From contig JAJCYY010000087.1 in NCBI GenBank assembly GCA_029262735.1, forward strand, positions 29,636 through 93,635: a stretch of 64,000 bases of DNA, given 5' to 3'. Source of the stretch: Chloroflexota bacterium (GTDB taxonomy: Bacteria; Chloroflexota; Dehalococcoidia; Lucifugimonadales; Lucifugimonadaceae). Below are positions 7,964 through 16,461 of this stretch, in pieces. The notes under the pieces were generated by a model. That model was not told the DNA's origin. It did not search any database and was given only the letters and a program-made list of their open reading frames with translations. Position 1 is the first letter of the stretch, and every line of letters starts with the position of its first letter. The translations under genes were made by a program, and so were the position numbers.

Positions 7964-10900
7964 ATGAAGATATTCAGACGAGTGTTCGAAAGGCTGTTCT
8001 GGCAGGACGCCAACCAGGCGTTCCTGTTACCAGCCACACCGGAGAGTCTTCCAAATCCACCAAATGAAGGTCCCTGGGGCGACATGGCCCCGGCTGTCCA
8101 TGCTGTTACAGGAACAATCAGCGGTACCTCGCGTCGGGTTGCCAGAGTTGTCATACCTCACAGGCCCCCGAAGCCCGTACCAAACGTGGTGCGAATCATC
8201 CTTGATCCGCGTGCCGTTGACGAATCCGTATCGGACGCTCCGCTTCGGCCTGTGGTCGAGTCAACGCCTAATGTTCATGACTCCAATCGTGAAATCAACG
8301 AGCGCGAGCCGATGCAGGTTGCTTCCAACTCCTCGTCGATCGGAACAACCAGCCCACGTCCAGGCTCGGTTTCGGAGCAACACGATCACTCGTCGGAGAG
8401 CTCCCCCGCCCGGCTTTCACAGCCGATTTCCTCGGCAGTAACTGTTGAAGCAATTGAGGCGGATCCTGAGCCTGAACGGGTGATGTTCAGCTCCGGCGGG
8501 GAAGGCGGTGGCGAATCCGGTCGAGACCCGTCAGTCGTGGAATCTGCGGGTATCGAAACAGAGGGATCACAAGAAGAAGTGCATCAGATGAAATCTTCGG
8601 TGGATTCTCAGAGCAGGATCGAAGTTCCCGAGCGCGAGAGGACACACGCCGCGACCGTGATGCCAGAGCGAGTTGAGGTGGAACCGGCTGAGAGCGGTGC
8701 CAACGGCATGAACAGTGCGTCGTCATTGTCCGGTGAGTCGAACGAGCAGGACGAACTTCTTGCCACGGAATCTGGCTCAAGCAACGGTGGCGGTGACGAC
8801 GGAGAACCTCCGAAACGCACAGGATTCCTGTACTCGATTTTCGGATCGCCCCGATTCAGAAACGCTCGCATTGCGGTTGGTGGCACAGCCGCCACCGCAG
8901 TTCTCGCTGTGGTCGCCGTGATGTCCCTAACCGGCGACAGTAGCGCTGAAGGTCCAGTGGATGTACTCCGCGCCGGTGAAGCAATCTATCTCGCCGAGTG
9001 TTCCTCATGTCATGGGGCAGGTGGAGACCGCCTGCCGATTGCTCCACTGAACTCTGCCCAGTTCCTTGCCGAACGAGGCGACGCCACCCTGATCATGGTG
9101 GTTGCTGAAGGCAAGAGCATCATGCCTGCATACGGACTGGCCCGTGGCGGCCCGCTTGACGAGAACGACATCCGCTCGGTTGTCGCCTATATGAACAGCC
9201 TTGCCGGTAGAGATTCCACCAGTCTGCTGGCAGCGCAGGGCGAGAGCATCTACAACGAATCATGCACCCGCTGCCACGGCGTTACTGGTGATCGGATTCC
9301 GGTGGCTCCTCTCAATGCAAAAGGATTCCTTGACCGGCGTTCCAATGCCGACCTGCGCACGCAGATCACAGACGGTGGCAACACCATGCCGCCATTTGGC
9401 GACGCGAACGGCGGGCCGCTATCAATCACTGATATCGACAGTGTGATCGCATTTCTACGGCACAGGGTTGACGAGAGAACTGCGTCGATAGCGTCAACCG
9501 GTCGTGACATCTACGTGACCAACTGTTTGCAGTGCCACGGGCCAATTGGCGATCGAATTCCAGCGGCTGATCTGAAATCACCGGATTTCCTTGAAACCCT
9601 GGGAGACGGAAATATCTTGTTAGCGATCAACGAAGGCACGGAGGTCATGCCGGCATACGGCGCAGCGAAAGGTGGATCGTTTGGAATTCCAGAACTAGCA
9701 TCGATGCTGGCGTATCTGAAAGCCAATGCCGGACTGAACTCTTCGTCCGCGCTCAAGACGGCAGGTTTTAGCAGCAAAGGCGAAGAGCTGTTCATCAGGA
9801 ACTGCTCGGCCTGCCACGCCGGGAACGGCCAAGGCGTGCCGGGTGTGAAGCTGTTCTCAAGTGAGTTCCTCGCAGGCAAAACCGACACTGTGCTGCTGGA
9901 CACGATCACCAATGGAAATGGGAAGGGCATGCCTGCGTGGGGACTGGCAGCTGGTGGTCCGTTGTCCGAGAACCAGATCGCCGAACTCCTCGCCTTCCTG
10001 AAAGAAAAAGCCGGATCCGCGGCAATAGATGCTGATCCGACCCCGACGCCTGAACCAGATACTTCGGGGAGTGATCAGCAAGGAAGTGGCGACCAGGTTT
10101 CAATAACCGCCGGGATGGTGGATCACGGCCGGGAGATCTTCGAATCGACCTGCACGCTTTGCCACGGCGCCACTCGCGACGCCATTCCGACTTGCCGCCT
10201 CACCGAACAGGACTTCTTCCACGAGCGTGGTGACGATGCTCTGACGACAAGTATCCGAGACGGGCGCGGTGCTATGCCTGCCTGGGGATCGGCGAATGGC
10301 GGGCCACTCTCGGACGAGGATATTCAGGATGTACTCGCCTACCTGAAGGTTGAGGTTGGCGTTGCCGAGATAGGTGGAGGAGGATCTGGCGACGGTAGTA
10401 ATGGAAGTGGGTCGGGGATTGGCGGAACCACCCCGTTGATCACTCCCGAGCTCGTCTCTTCCGGACGAGAAGTATTTTCCTCCAGTTGTGCTGTTTGTCA
10501 CGGAGAGACACGCGACAAAGTCCCAACATGCGAGCTGACGAACCCTGATTGGCTGATCGCCAAGGGATTCGATGGTCTGATTAACTCGGTCACCAACGGG
10601 AAACCGCCGCTGATGCCGGCCTGGGGCGAAAACCTCAGCCCGGAAAACATCACCGCCGTGGTCGCATTCCTACTAGACGAAGCTGGTGTAGATCCCGCGC
10701 AGGCCGGAAGCGGAACAGGAGTCGTTGCGGCTCCAGAACCGACCCACACACCCGCTGCTCCTGTTGAGCCGATTACGACTCCGAACCTGAACGTCGGCCG
10801 CGAGATATTCACCGGGACCTGTGCCATGTGCCATGGGCAGGACGGTCTGAACATTCCTCAGTGTCCGGTCGGTTCCAGGGAATGGATTTCGAATATGAGC

Positions 10901-11038
10901 GAAGAAGGGCTAATAGCACGGATATCGCGCGGCAAACCCTCGTCAGGAATGCCCGCCTGGTCGACCGATTTCGACGGTCCGTTGAGTGACGCAGAGATCA
11001 AATCGGTTGCACTTTACCTGGGTTCGGTCGCGCGCTGA
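7964..11038 (+). CDS. Membrane-anchored cytochrome with seven tandem class I cytochrome c domains
   Basis: 1,024 residues. It contains seven CxxCH haem sites at about 346, 434, 521, 614, 730, 842 and 953. Each is followed some 40-45 residues later by a methionine-ligand motif (MPAYG, MPPFG, MPAYG, MPAWG, MPAWG, MPAWG, MPAWS), so it is a chain of mono-haem domains rather than a multihaem fold. A membrane segment lies at about 303-325 (VGGTAATAVLAVVAVM). There is no N-terminal signal peptide; about 300 mostly disordered, Ser/Glu-rich residues precede the membrane segment and should be cytoplasmic. Later domains are separated by Pro/Thr- and Gly/Ser-rich linkers. It is a likely electron conduit across the cell wall. 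The first gene of the redox region. Confidence 0.9.
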   Translation: MKIFRRVFERLFWQDANQAFLLPATPESLPNPPNEGPWGDMAPAVHAVTGTISGTSRRVARVVIPHRPPKPVPNVVRIILDPRAVDESVSDAPLRPVVESTPNVHDSNREINEREPMQVASNSSSIGTTSPRPGSVSEQHDHSSESSPARLSQPISSAVTVEAIEADPEPERVMFSSGGEGGGESGRDPSVVESAGIETEGSQEEVHQMKSSVDSQSRIEVPERERTHAATVMPERVEVEPAESGANGMNSASSLSGESNEQDELLATESGSSNGGGDDGEPPKRTGFLYSIFGSPRFRNARIAVGGTAATAVLAVVAVMSLTGDSSAEGPVDVLRAGEAIYLAECSSCHGAGGDRLPIAPLNSAQFLAERGDATLIMVVAEGKSIMPAYGLARGGPLDENDIRSVVAYMNSLAGRDSTSLLAAQGESIYNESCTRCHGVTGDRIPVAPLNAKGFLDRRSNADLRTQITDGGNTMPPFGDANGGPLSITDIDSVIAFLRHRVDERTASIASTGRDIYVTNCLQCHGPIGDRIPAADLKSPDFLETLGDGNILLAINEGTEVMPAYGAAKGGSFGIPELASMLAYLKANAGLNSSSALKTAGFSSKGEELFIRNCSACHAGNGQGVPGVKLFSSEFLAGKTDTVLLDTITNGNGKGMPAWGLAAGGPLSENQIAELLAFLKEKAGSAAIDADPTPTPEPDTSGSDQQGSGDQVSITAGMVDHGREIFESTCTLCHGATRDAIPTCRLTEQDFFHERGDDALTTSIRDGRGAMPAWGSANGGPLSDEDIQDVLAYLKVEVGVAEIGGGGSGDGSNGSGSGIGGTTPLITPELVSSGREVFSSSCAVCHGETRDKVPTCELTNPDWLIAKGFDGLINSVTNGKPPLMPAWGENLSPENITAVVAFLLDEAGVDPAQAGSGTGVVAAPEPTHTPAAPVEPITTPNLNVGREIFTGTCAMCHGQDGLNIPQCPVGSREWISNMSEEGLIARISRGKPSSGMPAWSTDFDGPLSDAEIKSVALYLGSVAR

Positions 11039-11061
11039 ATCGCTGAAGGAGTTTGTGAAAA

Positions 11062-11982
11062 ATGATGCCTCCAGCACAGGCCAGACTGAAGAGAAATAGC
11101 CAACTGACATTGCTCTGGGTAGCAATGGCCGTTGCCGCAGGCATGCTGATCTGGTGGGTTGTGTTCTACGCACCCTCACCGTCTCAAGACCTTTTAGACA
11201 GCACCCTGATCACACTTGAAGAGGAGGTGCGCAACTCTCCTCAAGATCCCGACAGACGGATCGCTGTTGCGATTGCCTATGCCGAAAGAGGGTTGCACAA
11301 GGAGGCGATCGATCAATTTGAACAGGCGCTCGCACTGGATCCGGAGAACCAGACCGCGATGATCGGAATCGGCCGGTCGCAGATCCACCAAGGCGACACT
11401 GACAACGCCCTCGTGGTCCTGCAGAGCGTGATCGACAAGAATATCGACAATCCGCTGTTGAAGACCTCTGAGCAGATCGAAGCCGTCTTCTACGAGATCG
11501 GCGGCATCTACATGGAGCAAGAAGATTATCCAGCCGCCATCGAAAATCTCCGCAGCGCGATCGAGATCAACCCGGTTGATGCCGATGCGTGGCTATTGCT
11601 GGGCCAGGTCCAATTTGCCGACGGAAACCTGCAAGAAGCGCTCGTATCGCTCCTGCAGGCAGTCAGGCTGGTGCCGAACTACATCGATGCCTACGAAGTC
11701 ATGGGCGACATATTCGGACAGATGGGAAGCGAAAGCGGTGTCGGTTATGCCTCAGGCATGGTCCTGGTCAGCAAGCGGGACTACGAACAGGCGGTGCCGA
11801 AACTCGAGGTCGCGATCCTGGGCCTATCGGACTTTTCAAGCGCTTTTGAAGGACTTGGATTGGCCTACGAAGGTGTTGACAACACGCAGGGTGCTACGGC
11901 GGCATACGAACGCGCACTTGCTCTCGATCCCGCTTTGATACTCGCCAGACAAGGCCTGCTGCGCATGCAAGGAGGACAGTGA
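11062..11982 (+). CDS. Membrane-anchored TPR protein (first copy)
   Basis: 306 residues. One N-terminal membrane helix (about 16-36, TLLWVAMAVAAGMLIWWVVF) precedes five or more tetratricopeptide repeats (for example AVAIAYAERGLHKEAIDQFEQ, YPAAIENLRSAIEI, GATAAYERALALDP). TPRs hold protein complexes together. AAGGAG lies 16 bases before the start. The gene sits between the seven-domain cytochrome and the NHL protein, overlapping the latter's start. A role as a scaffold or as a CcmH/NrfG-like helper that presents apocytochrome to the haem ligase is likely but not shown. Its counterpart is at 15733. Confidence 0.85.
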   Translation: MMPPAQARLKRNSQLTLLWVAMAVAAGMLIWWVVFYAPSPSQDLLDSTLITLEEEVRNSPQDPDRRIAVAIAYAERGLHKEAIDQFEQALALDPENQTAMIGIGRSQIHQGDTDNALVVLQSVIDKNIDNPLLKTSEQIEAVFYEIGGIYMEQEDYPAAIENLRSAIEINPVDADAWLLLGQVQFADGNLQEALVSLLQAVRLVPNYIDAYEVMGDIFGQMGSESGVGYASGMVLVSKRDYEQAVPKLEVAILGLSDFSSAFEGLGLAYEGVDNTQGATAAYERALALDPALILARQGLLRMQGGQ

Positions 11983-12986
11983 TGCGTTCAACAATCGCTC
12001 AGCGCGTTCCAACCACGGGCCTGGTTGCGGCCGCTATCGGACTGGTTGCAATTATGGCCACCGTGACGCTGCTCAATATACGGGGCACAAGCAACCCGAC
12101 GATTCGGGATCTGCCGATCATTGGCGCGGTCATGCAAGAACAGCCGCCAGTCTTCCAATCAGCAATTCTTGACCTCCGGGTACCCATGGGTATCGCTGTG
12201 ACACCGAATGGCGGACGGCTCTACGTCTCAGAAGGAGATGGAGACCGGCTGATCAAGGAGTTTGACGCTCGAACTGGCGAGCTGCGGGGCGTCATTGCCG
12301 CTCCCGGCACAACCACTGCTGACCGTAAGCCGATGGGGCTGGCTGTCAGCAGGGACGGCGTTCTCTTTGCTGTCGACCGATTGCGCATGGTCGTCGACAT
12401 CTTCGACCCGGACAACAACTGGCTCGGCGTACTGCCGGTTCCGGTTGGACAGGGAGCGACATGGGAACCGCTGGGCGTCGCGATCGGAAACGATGGCGAA
12501 GTGTACGTGACCAACGCCAACACTGTTGGCGCACCGTTCGCCACCTACTCGACCGATTGGAAGTCAGGACTTCCATTCGACGATGCCACAACTGGGATCG
12601 GAGGATTCCAGTTTCCGGCCGGTATCGGAGTCTCTCTCGATGACCGGCTGGTGATTGCTGACTCGAACAGCGGTCGGGTCGTCCTCATGGGTCGCGATCG
12701 CACAGTCAGAGCGGTGATTGGCGAAGGTGTCGGTGACGAGGCGATAGGCATACCTCGCTCACCCGCAGTTGACAGCCGATCACGAATGTATGTGCCAGAC
12801 GTTACGGGTCATTCCGTGAAGGTCTGGGATATTTCGGACGATGAACCCCGATTTCTCTTCGATATCGGGGGGCCAGGAATTGCAGATGGCGAATTCCTGT
12901 ATCCAAATGCGGTCGCTGTCGACGACCGGGGGACGATCTTCGTCACCGATACGGGTAATGACAGGGTTCAAAAATGGTTGAAGTAA
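11982..12986 (+). CDS. NHL-repeat beta-propeller protein (first copy)
   Basis: About 334 residues. ATG at 11982 is preferred over the GTG at 11979 because GGAGGA ends five bases upstream. An N-terminal membrane helix (LVAAAIGLVAIMATVTLL) is followed by NHL blades with the repeated pattern 'PMGIAVTPNGG.LYVSE / FPAGIGVSLDDRLVIADSNSGRV / YPNAVAVDDRGTIFVTDTGNDRVQ'. It probably faces outside the membrane. NHL proteins are common beside extracellular multihaem cytochromes, though their role there is not settled. The start overlaps the stop of the TPR gene. Confidence 0.87.
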   Translation: MRSTIAQRVPTTGLVAAAIGLVAIMATVTLLNIRGTSNPTIRDLPIIGAVMQEQPPVFQSAILDLRVPMGIAVTPNGGRLYVSEGDGDRLIKEFDARTGELRGVIAAPGTTTADRKPMGLAVSRDGVLFAVDRLRMVVDIFDPDNNWLGVLPVPVGQGATWEPLGVAIGNDGEVYVTNANTVGAPFATYSTDWKSGLPFDDATTGIGGFQFPAGIGVSLDDRLVIADSNSGRVVLMGRDRTVRAVIGEGVGDEAIGIPRSPAVDSRSRMYVPDVTGHSVKVWDISDDEPRFLFDIGGPGIADGEFLYPNAVAVDDRGTIFVTDTGNDRVQKWLK

Positions 12987-13143
12987 TTTCAGCTGTTGCA
13001 ACACCAGGATACTGCGATTCCACGACAAGGTATCGGGCCGCGGGCCATTCGATCTCATGGCAAGTCATGAGGCTGGATTGCGGCTGGTCACATAGGTTCA
13101 TCTTATTGAAGGCGCAATTCTCCGAGTTTAAGGAGACGAAGAA

Positions 13144-14637
13144 ATGAAACGCGCTAGTTTGATTGCCGCTGCGCTGGCAGCACTCTCAGTGTTGCTATTG
13201 TTCGGCTCCGTTGGCTCCGGAGAACGGGCAAATGCAGATGGTGGTCCGCACGGAGGATACCGCGACGTTTCAGGAGGACTCCCTGATCAATGCGCCGCGT
13301 GTCATCGTGTCCACCAGGGCAAAAGCACAGGAAAGCTGCTGAAAGCAGAGTCGCCCTACGCACTGTGTCTCACCTGTCACAACGGTGCAGGCTCACAGCT
13401 TGACGTTCTTGATGGCGTGAAGCTCGCGTCGACCATTGCACCGGACTCCGGAGTAGTTGCACTGGCAACCGAGACAGACATCACTGTCTCCGTGGCCCCC
13501 AGTGCTGACCTCTCTTCCGGCGCAGGTGGTCAAACCGAGTTTACGATCGCTGTCAGAAGCCGTTCCGCAGTTGTGGAAAACGTCACGCTTGCCATCACCG
13601 CTGAGACGAACGTAGACACTGTTGCGTCCGCTCTTGACGATGCAAACACGTTCTTGGAGGCGGTACTTTCAGTGCCGTCCGTAAACGTGCCAGCCATCGC
13701 GGGAGGGGTTCCGGGAGTTGCCTACGCGACTCTCACCACTGAGTCGAAACCGGCAGCGGTTGACGGTGAGTTCACGCTCACAACCGTTACGGCTACGTAC
13801 ACAGCTGGTCCAGCCTCGGTTATCGCGCAAACACGCGTCGGAACTGGTGGACTGGGCGCTCTGAATGGCGGCGGCTTCAGGTACATAGCGGGGGCCGAAG
13901 TGACCTCCCGTCACAACGCTGACCCTGCAGACAACAGTCTGTTCCCATGGGGCTTTAACGCCAACACGGGACAGGCTTCGAATTCACTGGCTTCTCCGCT
14001 TCAGTGCACGAGTTGTCACAACCCGCACGGCACGGCCAACTATCGGCTCTTGAAAGAGACGATAAACGGTAATGGTGTCGTGGCGCTCGCCTTCTTCGGC
14101 GGTGCATTCACCAAAGACGAAGGTGCGCCTGGACTTGATGCAGGTTCACCTGCCAGCAAGTACACGCAGGAGTTTTACGGCTCAGCAGGAAGTGGTGGTG
14201 CGCCAACAACTGCCGGTCAGGGCAGCCTGGCAAGTCTTTGTGGAGCGTGTCACACGGCCTACCCGTCTGACGGTGCGTCCGTTGGATTCACCGCCGGAGG
14301 TGTAACTCACTACCGGCACAAGACGGAGATGCCGTACACGGACTGGACGAATCCTGAGACCGGTACCCAGGTAACTAACCACCCGGAGACCAATCCGTTG
14401 ACAGGATTCCCGTCATTGCGGCTCGCAAGTAACACCGGCGAGACCAACACAATCGTCACCTGTCTGACATGCCACAGAGTGCATGGAAGTACATCGACGA
14501 TGTCTGGTTACGCACTGACCCAACAGTTCGGAGGCCTTGGCGACAACGACCTGACTCCATCCCAGACCTTGAGTAGCAGCAGTACGTTGCTCTTCACGGA
14601 TAACCGGGGAATGTGTCAGGCATGCCACCAGTGGTAA
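13144..14637 (+). CDS. Hexaheme c-type cytochrome (secreted)
   Basis: 497 residues. A signal peptide (ALAALSVLLLFGSVG, cleavage near ERANADG) precedes six CxxCH sites at about 50, 75, 288, 366, 440 and 491. Sites 1, 3 and 5 read CHRVH or CHNPH, so extra His ligands for bis-His haems sit beside the motif, as in doubled-CXXCH and OmcS/OmcE-type cytochromes. An insert of about 200 beta-rich residues lies between haems 2 and 3. The protein ends two residues after the last motif (CQACHQW), which puts haem 6 at the very C-terminus. Its own upstream gap (157 bases) and a strong downstream hairpin suggest a separately controlled message. Confidence 0.9.
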   Translation: MKRASLIAAALAALSVLLLFGSVGSGERANADGGPHGGYRDVSGGLPDQCAACHRVHQGKSTGKLLKAESPYALCLTCHNGAGSQLDVLDGVKLASTIAPDSGVVALATETDITVSVAPSADLSSGAGGQTEFTIAVRSRSAVVENVTLAITAETNVDTVASALDDANTFLEAVLSVPSVNVPAIAGGVPGVAYATLTTESKPAAVDGEFTLTTVTATYTAGPASVIAQTRVGTGGLGALNGGGFRYIAGAEVTSRHNADPADNSLFPWGFNANTGQASNSLASPLQCTSCHNPHGTANYRLLKETINGNGVVALAFFGGAFTKDEGAPGLDAGSPASKYTQEFYGSAGSGGAPTTAGQGSLASLCGACHTAYPSDGASVGFTAGGVTHYRHKTEMPYTDWTNPETGTQVTNHPETNPLTGFPSLRLASNTGETNTIVTCLTCHRVHGSTSTMSGYALTQQFGGLGDNDLTPSQTLSSSSTLLFTDNRGMCQACHQW

Positions 14638-14679
14638 CCAGCCGTTACCGGGCCGGGGAACCGGCCCGGTAACGGCTGG
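14638..14679. terminator. Perfect 19-bp hairpin with GGAA loop after the hexaheme cytochrome
   Basis: Arms 14638-14656 and 14661-14679 are exact complements around the loop GGAA, a GNRA tetraloop. The hairpin starts right after the stop codon. It lacks a long U tract (AGTTT follows), so it may stabilise the cytochrome mRNA 3' end or act as a partial terminator rather than a classical one. Confidence 0.75.
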
Positions 14680-14710
14680 AGTTTAGTCGGAAGGGGGCGG
14701 CGAATTTCGG

Positions 14711-15736
14711 TTGGATTTGATCGAGGCAGTTCTGCAAACGGTGGCTGACATGAACAGTCAACATGAGCAATACAGGCAAGCGGTAAAACCGCACAAGCTG
14801 CCAGTCAACTGGCGGCAACTGCTGGTGATCGCCATGGCCATTCTTGCGGTTGCTGCTGCGATACAGGTGAGTTCCGGAACTGGGCGCGACCGCCTACCTT
14901 CGCTGGGGGAAGTATTCCCGAGTCACCGCGAAGATTGGCGGCCGCGCTCGCTCTTTTCTATCGCAGACAGCCTGACTCGTCCAATGGCCGTTGCCATCTC
15001 TACTTCAGGCGAAATATTCGTGGCCGACGCCGATTGCAAGTGCATCAGGGTGTTCGGTCCAGACGGCATTCTCGCCTACTCAATTGAGGAGAACGGAGAC
15101 CGCTTCGACGTTCCTGTCGGTCTTGCTTTCGACCGCAATGGCACTCTTTGGGTGTCCGACCTGGGCGCCGGGAAATTATTCAAGGTTAATGATCGCCGTG
15201 TGACTGGTGAATTCGACGGCCTCGGAGACTACGACGCGATCGGAACTCCAGCAGGCATTCTCATCTCCGGAGACACGCTTTTTGTGAACGATCTGGCCGT
15301 ACATCGAGTCTTAAAGTTCGATCTCGCCCAACGCCGCTATCTCGATGACCTGGGAATCGATTCGGACCACGATTTGCGATCGATGGCCTACCCAAACTGG
15401 TCAATGCCGCTACCAGGTGGTGACGTGCTGGTGTCCGATTCAAACAACAACAGGCTGATTCGATTCGACGCTGAATCGGGAACTCCTTCGCTATGGGGCG
15501 GCGAAATGCTTCTGCCTCGCGGCATTGCGATCGATGGAGAAAACCGAGTTCACATCACCGCGGCATTGGGACGCCACGTGCAGACCATGACAACAGACGG
15601 CTCCTACGTGGGCACATACACCTCGTTCGTCGGCGGCGAGGATTTCCAAGTGCCGATATCTATAGCGATTGCCGAAAACAGAATATTTGTCACTGACCAG
15701 GCCACAGGACTACTGCATGTGGGGGAATGGAAATGA
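14711..15736 (+). CDS. NHL-repeat beta-propeller protein (second copy)
   Basis: 341 residues from a TTG preceded by AAGGGGGCGG; an ATG at 14750 is the alternative. A membrane helix (QLLVIAMAILAVAAAIQV) precedes NHL blades (RPMAVAISTSGEIFVADADCKCIRVF, VPVGLAFDRNGTLWVSDLGAG, LPRGIAIDGENRVHITAALG, VPISIAIAENRIFVTDQATG). It has the same type of architecture as 11982 but is clearly diverged. The order in this second set is NHL then TPR, the reverse of the first. It overlaps the next gene by a few bases, so the two are probably translated together. Confidence 0.85.
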   Translation: MDLIEAVLQTVADMNSQHEQYRQAVKPHKLPVNWRQLLVIAMAILAVAAAIQVSSGTGRDRLPSLGEVFPSHREDWRPRSLFSIADSLTRPMAVAISTSGEIFVADADCKCIRVFGPDGILAYSIEENGDRFDVPVGLAFDRNGTLWVSDLGAGKLFKVNDRRVTGEFDGLGDYDAIGTPAGILISGDTLFVNDLAVHRVLKFDLAQRRYLDDLGIDSDHDLRSMAYPNWSMPLPGGDVLVSDSNNNRLIRFDAESGTPSLWGGEMLLPRGIAIDGENRVHITAALGRHVQTMTTDGSYVGTYTSFVGGEDFQVPISIAIAENRIFVTDQATGLLHVGEWK

Positions 15737-16461
15737 AGATCTTAGCCGTTGACAAAACCACCATGGGTGGACTCGTTGTGATCGTCGTGATCGGTGCGAT
15801 CGCACTTGTCGCGCTGCTCTCCAGGGCCGGAGGAGCGGACACATTAGCAACGTCGTCACTTCTCCCCGAAGCAGATCCCTCACAGCCTGTGACGCGCCAG
15901 GTAGGCGAAGACGATGGGTCACTCGAAGAGAATTCTGAAGTGGCTTCAGCTGCGAATGAGGCTCAGAGCCAGGATCCTGAACCAGCAACCGAAGGACAGG
16001 ATGTGGCGCAGGTTGTCAGGGATCTTGAGACAAAGCTGGCCGAAACTCCAAACGATGTCGATGTGATGATCGAGCTCGGAGCGCTCTACTTCGAGCTGCA
16101 GGTCTACCCGCGAGCAGCCGATCTTTTTTCAGCTGTTCTCGAGATCACTCCAGAGGATGCCGGTGTGCGGTCCGATCTGGCTTCTTCGTTCCTTTACCAG
16201 GGAATGATCAGGCTGGCGCGTAACGAATATCGCGCGGCTATCGAAACAGATCCGAAACTCACAGACGCCTACTTCAACCTTGGAATTTCATATTCGCACA
16301 GCAGCCCGCAGGATATCGGTGCAGCCATCGATGCCTGGCAGCGTGTGATCGAGCTTGAACCTGAATCCGATCTCGCGGTTGCGGCTCAAGGTTTCATTCA
16401 AGAGTACAGCGATGCAGACCAAGCTACAGACGAACAGGCGGGGTCCGCCACCGGTCCGTAA
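15733..16461 (+). CDS. Membrane-anchored TPR protein (second copy)
   Basis: 242 residues from the ATG at 15733, which has GGGGG about seven bases upstream; the in-frame ATG at 15727 abuts that site. An N-terminal membrane helix (GGLVVIVVIGAIALVALLS) is followed by an acidic Ser/Glu-rich linker and about four TPRs (DVMIELGALYFELQVYPRAADLF, GVRSDLASSFLYQGMIRLARNEY, AYFNLGISYSHSS). It resembles the periplasmic TPR domain of CcmH/NrfG, which binds apocytochrome c; that function is inference. It overlaps the NHL gene before it and the cytochrome after it. Confidence 0.85.
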   Translation: MKILAVDKTTMGGLVVIVVIGAIALVALLSRAGGADTLATSSLLPEADPSQPVTRQVGEDDGSLEENSEVASAANEAQSQDPEPATEGQDVAQVVRDLETKLAETPNDVDVMIELGALYFELQVYPRAADLFSAVLEITPEDAGVRSDLASSFLYQGMIRLARNEYRAAIETDPKLTDAYFNLGISYSHSSPQDIGAAIDAWQRVIELEPESDLAVAAQGFIQEYSDADQATDEQAGSATGP

